DNA of 17,968 bases from CAISDA01 sp050258555 (GCA_050258555.1 JBLMZA010000050.1:1-17968), one strand, 5' to 3'. Positions 10,825 through 17,968 are shown, counted from the first letter of the stretch. Numbers and translations: made by a program. Notes: generated by a model from the sequence alone, not told the origin.

Positions 10825-12543
10825 ATGAAAAAAGAGATACCATCCTATCCGGTTCCCCGCATCACATCCGTTCAGGACATGCTCGTGCAGTCGGCGCGCG
10901 CCTTCGGCGACAAGCTGGCGCTGGAAGACTGCGCATCGACGCCCGTACCCCGTCTGACCTATTCGGGGCTCCTCGGTCACGTGATGGCATTCGGAGCCGC
11001 GCTCCGCGCGCTCGATATTCCGGAGCGCAGCCACATCGCCGTTGTCGGCGAAAACCGCGTGCAATGGGCCGTCACGTATCTGACGGCGATGTGCTTCAAC
11101 TACGTCATCGTCCCGATCGACAAGAACCTGAGCGCCAACGAGATCCTCAATGTGATCCACGAGTCGGATGCAAGCGCGATCGTCTTTTCGGAGGCATTCG
11201 GCGAAATGCTGATGGAAAAGCGCGCCACGTTCAAAAAGCTGAAGCAGTACATCGGCATGGATCTTCCGAAGGGCACGCCGTTCGCGCATTCGATGACGGA
11301 GATGATCGCCGCGGCGATGCCCACGGCTCCGGCCTCTCCGGCGCAGCTCCCCGTGATCGATCCCGAGGCCATGGCCGTGATCATCTTCACCTCCGGCACG
11401 CTCGGGCGCGCCAAGGGCGTCATGCTCTCGCAGAAGAACATCGCCACGAATCTGATGAGCATGCTCACGGCGATGCAGATGCTGCCCGAAGACCGCTTCC
11501 TGTCGGTGCTGCCGATGCACCACACGTACGAGTGCAACTGCGGCATGCTCTGCCCGCTCATGGCCGGTTCATCGGTCCATTATGCGCGCTCGCTCAAGAC
11601 CGTGACCGACGACATGCAGGCCGTGCGCGCCACCGTGCTTCTGGGCGTGCCGCTTCTGTACGAGAAGATGTTCAAGCGCATCTACAAGACCGTGCGCGAG
11701 AAGCGCTCGAGCGCGATGCTCGTGCCGCCCCTCATACAGGTCTCGAACGTGTTCGAGAAGATCGGCTGGAAGAATTTCAAGAAGCTGGTCTTCAAGGAAC
11801 TGCATGAAAAATTCGGCGGCTCGATCCGCGTCTTCATCGCCGGCGGCGCCGCCTCCGATCCCACCGTGGCCAAAGGGCTGCGCGATTTCGGATTCACCTA
11901 CATACAGGGCTACGGACTGACGGAGACAAGCCCCATCCTCGCCTTAAATCCGATGGTCTGGGCGAAGGATGACGCGGCCGGACTCCCGCTGCCGGGCGTC
12001 GAGCTCATGATCCACGATCCGGATGACGACGGCATCGGAGAGGTGTACGCCAAGGGCGGCAACGTCATGCTCGGCTATTACAAGAATCCCGATGCGACGC
12101 GCGACACCTTCGACTCCGGATGGTTCAGGACGGGCGACTACGGGTATTTCGACGACGACGGCTTTCTGCACATCAGCGGCCGCAAGAAAAACGTCATCAT
12201 CTCGAAAAGCGGAAAGAACGTCTTTCCCGAAGAGATCGAAGATGCGCTCAACCACAGTCCCTTCATCCTCGAATCGCTCGTCTTCGGCGAGCACGATCCG
12301 AAGCAGGGCGAGATCATCGCGGCGAAGATCGTCGCCGACGCCGAGGCCTTCATCGAACTCTCGGCGAAGAAAGGCGTTGCGATCACCCCGGAGCTCATCC
12401 GTACGGTGATCAACGATGAAGTGCAGCGCACGAACAAGGAACTGACCTCCTTCAAGCAGATCAAGAAGTTCTACATACACGAACAGGAATTCCAGAAGAC
12501 CACGACGCAGAAGATCAAGCGGTACGCCGCATTGACGGAATAG
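10825..12543 (+). CDS. AMP-forming long-chain fatty acyl-CoA ligase
   Basis: An adenylate-forming enzyme of 572 residues that activates a fatty acid to acyl-AMP and then acyl-CoA. Counting from the alternative ATG six bases upstream (10819), the phosphate loop TSGTLGRAKG is at 191-200, GYGLTET at 364-370, the ATP-ribose region GWFRTGD at 434-440, the hinge GRKKNVIISKSGKNVFPEE at 454-472, and the catalytic lysine K565 in TTTQKIKRY. The layout and the IEDALN segment suit long-chain acyl-CoA synthetases rather than acetyl-CoA synthetase. The phosphate loop has Leu where TSGTTG is usual, a mild departure. It starts 37 bases after uxs, and the response regulator follows 28 bases on, so co-transcription is likely. 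The exact chain length used is unknown. Confidence 0.88.
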   Translation: MKKEIPSYPVPRITSVQDMLVQSARAFGDKLALEDCASTPVPRLTYSGLLGHVMAFGAALRALDIPERSHIAVVGENRVQWAVTYLTAMCFNYVIVPIDKNLSANEILNVIHESDASAIVFSEAFGEMLMEKRATFKKLKQYIGMDLPKGTPFAHSMTEMIAAAMPTAPASPAQLPVIDPEAMAVIIFTSGTLGRAKGVMLSQKNIATNLMSMLTAMQMLPEDRFLSVLPMHHTYECNCGMLCPLMAGSSVHYARSLKTVTDDMQAVRATVLLGVPLLYEKMFKRIYKTVREKRSSAMLVPPLIQVSNVFEKIGWKNFKKLVFKELHEKFGGSIRVFIAGGAASDPTVAKGLRDFGFTYIQGYGLTETSPILALNPMVWAKDDAAGLPLPGVELMIHDPDDDGIGEVYAKGGNVMLGYYKNPDATRDTFDSGWFRTGDYGYFDDDGFLHISGRKKNVIISKSGKNVFPEEIEDALNHSPFILESLVFGEHDPKQGEIIAAKIVADAEAFIELSAKKGVAITPELIRTVINDEVQRTNKELTSFKQIKKFYIHEQEFQKTTTQKIKRYAALTE

Positions 12544-12546
12544 AGT

Positions 12547-12571
12547 CTGTACACACAGGGGCGATGCGCCG
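12547..12571 (+). promoter_or_regulatory. Leader of the response regulator gene
   Basis: It contains TGTACACACAGGGGCGATGCGCCG directly before ATGAAAA, closely resembling the acyl-CoA ligase leader. AGGGG (12557-12561) lies ten bases before the start. An ATG at 12564 opens a three-codon frame whose TGA overlaps the real start codon (ATGA), which could couple initiation. The observation is direct; any regulatory meaning is inference. Confidence 0.4.
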
Positions 12572-13351
12572 ATGAAAACGATCATGATCATGGAGGACGA
12601 TCCCGCCGTCCGCGAGAACATGCAGTTTCTGCTCGAGGAGTCGGGCTACGACGTCGTCACGGCCGCCGACGGCAGGGAGGGCATCTCGCTTGTCGGGCGG
12701 AGGCTCCCCGATATGATCGTCTGCGACATCATGATGCCGCAGATGGACGGCTACCAGGTGCTCGAGCACGTGCGATCATCGCCCGAGACTGCGCGGATCC
12801 CCTTCGTTTTTCTCACCGCAAAATCGGAGCTGATGGATATGCGGCGCGGCATGCAGCTTGGCGCCGACGATTTCATCCTGAAGCCCTATAAGGCCGAAGA
12901 GGTGCTTCTGGCCATCCAGACGCAGCTGAAGAAGAAGGCGGGGGCGGGAATGGCGCCGGCTCCGGCCGCCGCCCCTGGTGCATCGAAGCCCGCACCGCGT
13001 CCGGTGCCGGAGCACGAGCTGTTTTTAGCCGGCAGCACGCCCGAGCTCTTCCGGATTGCCGATATCACACACATCCGCGCCGAAGAGGAATATTCGGTCG
13101 TTTTCACCAAGGACGGCAAAAAGCATGTCGTGCGCCGTCTGCTCAAGGAATGGGAGAGCGCGCTGCCTGCGGAATCGTTCCTGCGCATCCACCGTTCGTT
13201 CCTGATCAATCTGAACTATGTCGTGAAGATGGAAAAGTGGGAAAACCATTCCTACCGCGTCTTTTTAAAGGACGTCCCCGATCCGCTCGTGATGAGCCGC
13301 CGCTACAGCGCGGAACTCCGCTCGAAAATGAAGGAGAAATCGGGCGCCTGA
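12572..13351 (+). CDS. LytTR-family response regulator
   Basis: A 259-residue transcription regulator of a two-component system. The N-terminal receiver domain (about 1-122) has the acidic E8/D9/D10 cluster, phospho-acceptor D52 in CDIMMPQMDG, T82 and K104 in LKPY, all expected residues. An Ala/Pro-rich linker (about 124-146) leads to a LytTR DNA-binding domain (about 149-256) with the hallmark FLRIHRSFLINL at 203-214 and SRRY near 242. Such regulators often control surface, adhesion or extracellular polysaccharide genes. No histidine kinase is encoded in this window, so its partner must lie elsewhere. It sits 28 bases after the acyl-CoA ligase. The targets are unknown; the repeated leaders nearby are an obvious place to look. 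Confidence 0.93.
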   Translation: MKTIMIMEDDPAVRENMQFLLEESGYDVVTAADGREGISLVGRRLPDMIVCDIMMPQMDGYQVLEHVRSSPETARIPFVFLTAKSELMDMRRGMQLGADDFILKPYKAEEVLLAIQTQLKKKAGAGMAPAPAAAPGASKPAPRPVPEHELFLAGSTPELFRIADITHIRAEEEYSVVFTKDGKKHVVRRLLKEWESALPAESFLRIHRSFLINLNYVVKMEKWENHSYRVFLKDVPDPLVMSRRYSAELRSKMKEKSGA

Positions 13352-13374
13352 AAAGCCCTTCACGCCCCCGCCGG

Positions 13375-13403
13375 TTGACTTTCCCGCAAATTCTTGCTAA
13401 TTT
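13375..13403 (+). promoter_or_regulatory. Probable gap promoter
   Basis: TTGACT (13375-13380) and, 17 bases on, TAATTT (13398-13403) lie in an AT-rich stretch between the response regulator and gap. TAATTTTA also approaches the Bacteroidota -7 pattern TAnnTTTG, although a matching -33 TTTG is not evident. The AT-rich leader of about 65 bases that follows, ending in a good Shine-Dalgarno, suits a highly expressed gene. It is the better of the two promoter candidates in the window. Confidence 0.5.
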
Positions 13404-13471
13404 TACATATCTTCTAATCCATACATTGCATAAAAACGCACGTTCCATTTTATTCTCATTCGGAGGACTTC

Positions 13472-14485
13472 ATGGCTTTAAAGGTTGCTATCAACGGATT
13501 TGGCCGCATCGGACGCAATGTGCTTCGTGCCGCGATCAACGAACCCGGCATTGAAATCGTTGCCGTCAACGATATTACCAGTCCCAAAACACTCGCGCAT
13601 CTCTTAAAGTATGATTCGGTGCTGGGAAAGTTCAACGGCACGGTCGAATTGAAGGACGATTCGACGCTGGTTGTCAACGGAAAATCAATCAAGGTATTTG
13701 CGGAAAAGGATCACAATAATCTGAAGTGGGGCGAGCTCGGCGTCGATATCGTCGTCGAATCGACCGGTTTGAAGCATTTCACGGACGGCGAAGCCGCCAA
13801 GGATCACATTAAAAACGGCGCCAAGAAGGTCATTCTTTCGGCTCCCGCAAAGCAGGTCGATATCACGGTCGTGCTCGGCGTGAACGACAACCTGCTTGAT
13901 ATGAGCAAGCACACGATCATCTCGAACGCATCGTGCACGACGAACTGCCTCGCGCCGATGGTGGACGTGCTGCACAAGACATTCACGGTGAAGAAGGGTT
14001 TGATGACGACGATCCATTCGTATACGAACGATCAGCGCGTGCTCGACCTTCCGCACTCGGATATGCGCCGCGCCCGCGCCGCAGCGCTCAACATCATCCC
14101 CACGACGACCGGAGCGGCAAAGACCGTCGGCAAGGTGATTCCCGAACTCAACGGCAAGCTCGACGGCTTCTCGCTGCGCGTGCCGACGCCGGACGGATCG
14201 ATCACCGATTTCGTGGCCGAAGTCGGACGCGAAACGACGAAGGAAGAAGTCAATGCCGCATTGAAGGAAGCCGCCGAAGGCCGCCTCAAGGGCATCATGG
14301 CCTATACCGATGAAGAGATCGTGCTGCAGGATATCGTGGGCGATCCGCATTCGGTCATCATCGACTCCAAGCTCACGATGGTGATGGGTTCGACCGTGAA
14401 AGTGTTCGGATGGTACGACAACGAGTGGGGCTATTCCTGCCGTGTGGTCGACCTCGCGAAGAAAATCGGCTCGATGCTGAAGTAA
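13472..14485 (+). CDS. gap: Glyceraldehyde-3-phosphate dehydrogenase (NAD-type)
   Basis: A 337-residue glycolytic enzyme that oxidises glyceraldehyde-3-phosphate to 1,3-bisphosphoglycerate. INGFGRIGRNVLRA (7-20) binds NAD, and D34 in VNDITS points to NAD rather than NADP. The catalytic C155 is in SNASCTTNCLAP (151-162), with its partner H182 in IHSYTNDQ. The C-terminal WYDNEWGYS is present. The length is typical. GGAGG at 13462-13466 lies five bases before the ATG, the clearest ribosome binding site in the window. The gene has its own promoter candidate and is closed by a strong terminator, so it may be a single-gene transcript despite pgk being next. Its 5' third is less GC-rich than the neighbours, perhaps reflecting codon choice for high expression. 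Confidence 0.97.
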   Translation: MALKVAINGFGRIGRNVLRAAINEPGIEIVAVNDITSPKTLAHLLKYDSVLGKFNGTVELKDDSTLVVNGKSIKVFAEKDHNNLKWGELGVDIVVESTGLKHFTDGEAAKDHIKNGAKKVILSAPAKQVDITVVLGVNDNLLDMSKHTIISNASCTTNCLAPMVDVLHKTFTVKKGLMTTIHSYTNDQRVLDLPHSDMRRARAAALNIIPTTTGAAKTVGKVIPELNGKLDGFSLRVPTPDGSITDFVAEVGRETTKEEVNAALKEAAEGRLKGIMAYTDEEIVLQDIVGDPHSVIIDSKLTMVMGSTVKVFGWYDNEWGYSCRVVDLAKKIGSMLK

Positions 14486-14514
14486 GAACGGGACGGTCAC
14501 GTAATCAGAGAGGA

Positions 14515-14561
14515 ACGGCTGATCCCGCGTTAGTCTAGACCGCGGGCTCAGCCGTTTTTTT
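14515..14561 (+). terminator. Rho-independent terminator after gap
   Basis: ACGGCTGA (14515-14522) pairs with TCAGCCGT (14548-14555). After one mismatch, CCCGCG (14524-14529) pairs with CGCGGG (14541-14546) around an 11-base loop. Seven T residues end at 14561. The stem is strong and starts 29 bases after the gap stop. Confidence 0.92.
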
Positions 14562-14585
14562 ATCCACCGCACTATCCAAAATCGA

Positions 14586-14598
14586 ACACACACATACT
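14586..14598 (+). repeat. ACACACACATAC element before pgk
   Basis: ACACACACAT (14586-14595) plus AC ends one base before the pgk ATG (14599). It is the same core as in the ugd and uxs leaders, but here it occupies the position of the ribosome binding site, and no Shine-Dalgarno is present. It might act as an unstructured translation enhancer. Confidence 0.6.
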
Positions 14599-15798
14599 AT
14601 GAACAAACTGACGATCAACGATATAGAGCTTGCGGGCAAGCGCGTGCTGGTGCGCGTCGACTTCAATGTGCCGCTGGATGAACATCAGAACATCACCGAC
14701 GACACGCGCATCGTCGAGTCGCTCCCGACCATCAAAAAGATCCTTGCCGACGGCGGCAAGGCGATTCTCATGAGCCATTTGGGACGCCCCAAGGGAAAAG
14801 TGAAGCCCGAGTTCAGCCTGAAGCCCGCGGCCGAGCGCCTGGCCTCGCTCCTGGGGAAACCGGTGGCGTTCGCCAGTGACTGCATCGGAGACGTGGCCGA
14901 TGCTGCCGTGGCGAAGCTGGAAAACGGCCAGTGCCTGCTCCTGGAAAATCTGCGCTACCGCAACGAGGAAGAGGCCAACGATCCCGAATTTGCGAAGGCG
15001 CTTGCCAAACACGGCGATGTGTACGTGAACGATGCGTTCGGCACGGCGCACCGCGCGCATGCCTCGACGGAAGGCGTCACGAAATTCATCCCGGTGTGCG
15101 TGGCGGGCTATCTGATGGAAAAGGAATTGGAATTTTTGGGCAATGCCGTCGAAAATCCCGTCCGGCCGTTCGTGGCCATTTTGGGCGGCGCGAAGATTTC
15201 GGGCAAGATCGACGTGATCCAGAGCCTCATGGGCAAGGTCGACACGCTCATCATCGGCGGAGGCATGGCCTACACGTTCTTCAAGGCGCAGGGACTCGAA
15301 ATCGGCCAGTCGCTTCTGGAAGCCGACAAGGTCGATCTGGCCAAGAAGATCCTGGAGGAAGCCGCGCACAGGAAGATCAACCTCATGCTTCCGGTCGACT
15401 GCGTGGTGGCGGACGACTTCCGGAACGATGCCGAGAAGAAAGTGGCCGTGAAGGAAGAGATTCCCGGCGACTGGCAGGCATTGGACATCGGACCTGAAAC
15501 CATCAGGCTGTTCTCCGATGTTGTAAAGAAGGCGAAGACGGTCGTGTGGAACGGTCCGATGGGCGTCTTTGAAATGCCCTCGTTTGCCGTCGGAACCAAT
15601 GCCGTCGCGCAGGCGTTAGTGGAAGCAACGAAGGCGGGGGCAAAGACCATCATCGGCGGCGGCGATTCCGCGGCGGCGATTGCGCAGGCGGGCCTCTCGA
15701 AGCAGGTGTCGCACGTCTCGACCGGCGGCGGCGCATCGCTCGAATTTCTGGAAGGAAAGGTGCTTCCGGGCGTCGAGGCGTTGAACGATAAAAAGTAA
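14599..15798 (+). CDS. pgk: Phosphoglycerate kinase
   Basis: A 399-residue glycolytic kinase that transfers the acyl phosphate of 1,3-bisphosphoglycerate to ADP, using the product of the preceding gap enzyme. RVDFNVP (19-25), R37, SHLGRPKG (59-66), R119 and R152 build the substrate site in the N-domain. GGAKISGK (196-203), WNGPMGVFE (317-325), GGGDSAAA (353-360) and STGGGASLEFLEG (374-386) build the nucleotide site. All are intact and the length is standard. Only 37 bases separate the gap terminator T-run from the start codon, so the promoter must overlap the terminator unless pgk depends on read-through. The start is fixed by the family-typical N-terminus. Confidence 0.97.
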   Translation: MNKLTINDIELAGKRVLVRVDFNVPLDEHQNITDDTRIVESLPTIKKILADGGKAILMSHLGRPKGKVKPEFSLKPAAERLASLLGKPVAFASDCIGDVADAAVAKLENGQCLLLENLRYRNEEEANDPEFAKALAKHGDVYVNDAFGTAHRAHASTEGVTKFIPVCVAGYLMEKELEFLGNAVENPVRPFVAILGGAKISGKIDVIQSLMGKVDTLIIGGGMAYTFFKAQGLEIGQSLLEADKVDLAKKILEEAAHRKINLMLPVDCVVADDFRNDAEKKVAVKEEIPGDWQALDIGPETIRLFSDVVKKAKTVVWNGPMGVFEMPSFAVGTNAVAQALVEATKAGAKTIIGGGDSAAAIAQAGLSKQVSHVSTGGGASLEFLEGKVLPGVEALNDKK

Positions 15799-15811
15799 GT
15801 TCACATATTTC

Positions 15812-15876
15812 GAAGCGAGCCGGCACCACACGCACATTCCTCTGTTCTGCTGATGGACCGGCTCGTTTCTTTTTTT
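15812..15876 (+). terminator. Terminator-like hairpin after pgk, abutting the rhomboid gene
   Basis: GAAGCGAGCCGG (15812-15823) pairs with CCGGCTCGTTTC (15858-15869), 12 base pairs with one G-U. The 34-base loop is unusually long, and seven T residues follow (15870-15876). It begins 13 bases after the pgk stop and ends 10 bases before the rhomboid ATG, so it doubles as that gene's leader. Confidence 0.8.
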
Positions 15877-15886
15877 CACTCTTTCT

Positions 15887-16789
15887 ATGGCATACAACAA
15901 CAGCGGTAATTATTATCGCCCCAGCCCCATCGGCGGCTTCAGCTTCTTCCCTCCGGTGATCAAGGCGCTGCTCATTGCGAATGTGGCGGTCTTCCTCGGC
16001 ATGTGGTTTTTGGGGAACTTCCACATCGGCGATTATTATCTCGGTGAATTCTTCTATCGCTATTTCGCGCTGCTTCCGTTGGGCACCGGATTCATGCCCT
16101 GGCAGCTCTTCACGTACATGTTCATACATGCCGGCTTCACGCATCTGCTCTTCAACATGCTTGCCCTGTGGATGTTCGGCATGGAGCTTGAAAACACGAT
16201 GGGCTCCCGCCGCTTCCTGCTCTTTTATATATTATGCGGTCTCGGCGGCGGACTGGCCAATCTGCTCATTGCGCCGCTCTTCACATCGGTGGGGCCGACC
16301 GTCGGCGCATCGGGCGCGATCTACGGCGTGCTCCTGGCCTTCGGCATGATGTTTCCCGACAGGCTCATTTTCATTTATTTCTTCATACCGATCAAGGCGA
16401 AGTATTTCGTCATTCTCTATATGGCGCTCGAGTTCATCTCGGTGGGCAGCATGGACGGCGTGGCGCACTTCGCGCATCTGGGCGGCGCGCTGGTGGGATT
16501 CATCTTTCTTCTTGCAGACGGGTATTCGTTCGGCACGAGCTTCCGAAGACCCCGGCCCGCGGTGTTCTCCTCTCCGTTTTCGCGCCGGTCGTCTTCATCC
16601 TCCGAGCGCTACACGAACGTGAGCGATGCGCAGGTCTACGACATCCGCGAGCATCAGGCCTCGAGCGAGGAAACAGAGCTGCAGAAACGGATCGACGAGA
16701 TCCTCGATAAAATCAGCAAGGGCGGGTACCAGAGCCTCACCGACGAAGAGAAGCGATTGTTATTTGAAGCAAGCAAGAAATTGAATTAA
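15887..16789 (+). CDS. Rhomboid family intramembrane serine protease
   Basis: A 300-residue inner-membrane protease that cleaves transmembrane segments. Hydrophobic helices run from about residue 24 to 212, fitting the six-helix core. The HAGFTHLLFN segment (81-90) supplies H86 and N90, nucleophile S142 is in GASGAIYG (140-147), and H197 in AHFAHLGG is the catalytic partner. After the membrane domain comes a Ser/Arg-rich linker (about 215-245) and a charged helical tail (about 262-298, ELQKRIDEILDKISKGG then LTDEEKRLLFEAS), a tail type common in Bacteroidota rhomboids. No Shine-Dalgarno is visible; the start follows a T/C-rich stretch. Substrates are unknown. The protein begins with a short Asn/Tyr-rich cytoplasmic segment. 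Confidence 0.93.
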   Translation: MAYNNSGNYYRPSPIGGFSFFPPVIKALLIANVAVFLGMWFLGNFHIGDYYLGEFFYRYFALLPLGTGFMPWQLFTYMFIHAGFTHLLFNMLALWMFGMELENTMGSRRFLLFYILCGLGGGLANLLIAPLFTSVGPTVGASGAIYGVLLAFGMMFPDRLIFIYFFIPIKAKYFVILYMALEFISVGSMDGVAHFAHLGGALVGFIFLLADGYSFGTSFRRPRPAVFSSPFSRRSSSSSERYTNVSDAQVYDIREHQASSEETELQKRIDEILDKISKGGYQSLTDEEKRLLFEASKKLN

Positions 16790-16821
16790 CCGCATTTTTT
16801 TGAGAGAGACAACGAAAGCAA

Positions 16822-17943
16822 ATGGATAATCTTCTTCATGTGTTGCAGCCGGTGACCGTGTCGCCGGCGGAGTATAAAGTGGGAGTGCGCCGCAAAACGC
16901 GGCAGGTGTCGATCGGCGGCATCAAGGTGGGCGGAGGCGCCCCGATCTCGGTGCAGACGATGACGAAAACGAAGACGGACGATGTCGCGGGAACGGTCCG
17001 TCAGATCATCCAGGCGCACGAGGCAGGTTGCGACATCGTGCGCGTCACGGTGAACGACAAGGAAGCCGCCGAGGCGATGGCGGAGATCGTCCGGCAGTCG
17101 CCCCTTCCCATTGTGGCCGACATCCACTTCAATCACGTCTTTGCCTTGAAGGCGATCGAAGCCGGCGTGGCCAAGGTCCGCATCAATCCCGGCAATATCG
17201 GCTCGAAGGACCGCATCCGTCAGGTGCTCACGGCGGCCAAGGACAAGGGCATCCCGATTAGAATCGGCGTCAACTCCGGTTCGCTTGAAGAGGACATTTT
17301 GCAGAAGCACGGCTATCCGACGGCCGAAGCCCTGTATGAAAGCGCGATGCGCCATGTGGCCATCTGCGACGAATACGGATTCAAGGATGTGGTGATCTCG
17401 GTGAAGTCGACCGATGTGCGTCTCATGATCGAAGCCTATAGGCTTGTGGCTGCGCGCACCGACATCCCCCTGCATCTGGGCGTGACCGAGGCCGGACTGA
17501 TGAAAATCGGCACGATCAAGTCCGCCGTCGGCATCGGCACGCTTCTTGCCGAAGGCATCGGCGACACGATCCGCGTCTCATTGACCGATGATCCGGTGAA
17601 GGAAGTCGAAGTGGGAAAGGAGATCCTCCGGGCGCTCGGGCTTGCCACGCGCAATGTGGAGCTGATCGCCTGTCCGACCTGCGGAAGGTTGGAGGTCGAT
17701 CTCTTCTCGATCATGCGCGAGCTCGATGAGCGTCTTTCGGGGATCAAAAAGCCCATTAAGATCGCCGTTTTGGGATGCGTCGTCAACGGTCCCGGAGAGG
17801 CGAGCGAGGCCGATATCGGCATCGCCGCAGGCAAGGGCGTGGGCATCCTCTACCGCAAGGGCGAGATGATCCGCCGCGTGAAGGAAGACGAGATCGTCCA
17901 GACCATCGTCGAAGAAGTCGAAAAGTTCCAGTCCCAGGCGTAA
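16822..17943 (+). CDS. ispG: 4-hydroxy-3-methylbut-2-enyl diphosphate synthase, short form
   Basis: A 373-residue iron-sulfur enzyme of the MEP isoprenoid pathway that reductively converts MEcPP to HMBPP in the cytoplasm. The N-terminal TIM barrel contains SVQTMTKTKTDD (43-54), VADIHF (98-103) and VRINPGNIG (119-127). The C-terminal cluster domain has C284 and C287 in CPTCGR, C319 in GCVVNGPGE and E326, with exactly the spacing of E. coli C270, C273, C305 and E312. It is the compact two-domain type, whereas many Bacteroidota and Chlorobi have a much longer three-domain form. The gene starts 33 bases after rhomboid with no terminator between, so co-transcription is likely. The start has only a weak purine-rich stretch upstream. 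Confidence 0.96.
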   Translation: MDNLLHVLQPVTVSPAEYKVGVRRKTRQVSIGGIKVGGGAPISVQTMTKTKTDDVAGTVRQIIQAHEAGCDIVRVTVNDKEAAEAMAEIVRQSPLPIVADIHFNHVFALKAIEAGVAKVRINPGNIGSKDRIRQVLTAAKDKGIPIRIGVNSGSLEEDILQKHGYPTAEALYESAMRHVAICDEYGFKDVVISVKSTDVRLMIEAYRLVAARTDIPLHLGVTEAGLMKIGTIKSAVGIGTLLAEGIGDTIRVSLTDDPVKEVEVGKEILRALGLATRNVELIACPTCGRLEVDLFSIMRELDERLSGIKKPIKIAVLGCVVNGPGEASEADIGIAAGKGVGILYRKGEMIRRVKEDEIVQTIVEEVEKFQSQA

Positions 17944-17968
17944 CACACGCAGTGATGGCCGTCCGTGA
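17944..17968 (+). other. Window end, possible start of a further gene
   Basis: After the ispG stop, ACACACGCAGTG leads to an ATG at 17955 that stays open for the 14 remaining bases. The CA-rich run before an ATG resembles leaders elsewhere in the window, but too little sequence remains to call a gene. Confidence 0.2.

Noticed and set aside
13342..13367. Terminator after the response regulator
   Set aside because: GGGCG can pair with CGCCC for only five bases with a 16-base loop, and no T-run follows.

Overview
The window carries the 3' part of a bacterial rRNA operon (partial 16S, tRNA-Ile, tRNA-Ala, 23S, 5S, strong terminator), followed by eleven protein genes, all on the + strand. The 16S and 23S look like the Bacteroidota/Chlorobi (FCB) side of Bacteria. 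The signs are the TTTGATACTGC helix of the 16S, the long 23S helix around 2200-2300 with its ACCGGTGTTGCGGGACT segment, the CCA-less tRNA genes, and a rhomboid protease with the C-terminal tail common in Bacteroidota. I cannot fix the phylum without a database. A deep-branching lineage of the Kapabacteria/Ignavibacteria kind is my best guess, with low confidence. Protein genes are GC-rich (my impression is mid-to-high 50s percent), with strong G/C at third positions, which produces many long spurious antisense ORFs.

Layout. 1-5201: rrn operon. The 23S is flanked by three matching inverted segments that form its processing stalk, and the spacer holds a hairpin plus boxA-like antitermination site. 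5207-10787: nucleotide-sugar genes in the order GDP-4-keto-6-deoxymannose reductase (rmd-like), gmd, fcl, ugd, uxs. Gmd makes GDP-4-keto-6-deoxymannose, which the first gene can reduce to GDP-D-rhamnose and Fcl can turn into GDP-L-fucose. Ugd makes UDP-glucuronate, which Uxs decarboxylates to UDP-xylose. The set therefore supplies up to four activated sugars for surface polysaccharide or glycoprotein, yet no glycosyltransferase or export gene is present here. 10825-13351: an AMP-forming long-chain acyl-CoA ligase and an orphan LytTR response regulator, close together and with related leaders. 13375-15876: gap and pgk, each followed by its own intrinsic terminator. 15887-17943: a rhomboid intramembrane protease and ispG of the MEP isoprenoid pathway. 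The last 25 bases may hold the start of another gene.

The genes are mostly well-known families. What is less ordinary lies between them. An ACACACACATAC element sits before ugd, uxs and pgk, within a longer shared leader for ugd and uxs. The acyl-CoA ligase and the response regulator share a second leader type. A nested palindrome separates gmd from fcl, a GC-alternating hairpin separates ugd from uxs, and a terminator ends only 10 bases before the rhomboid start codon. I found no CRISPR array, transposon, prophage or clearly new multi-gene system. The repeated leaders are the best candidate for something undescribed.
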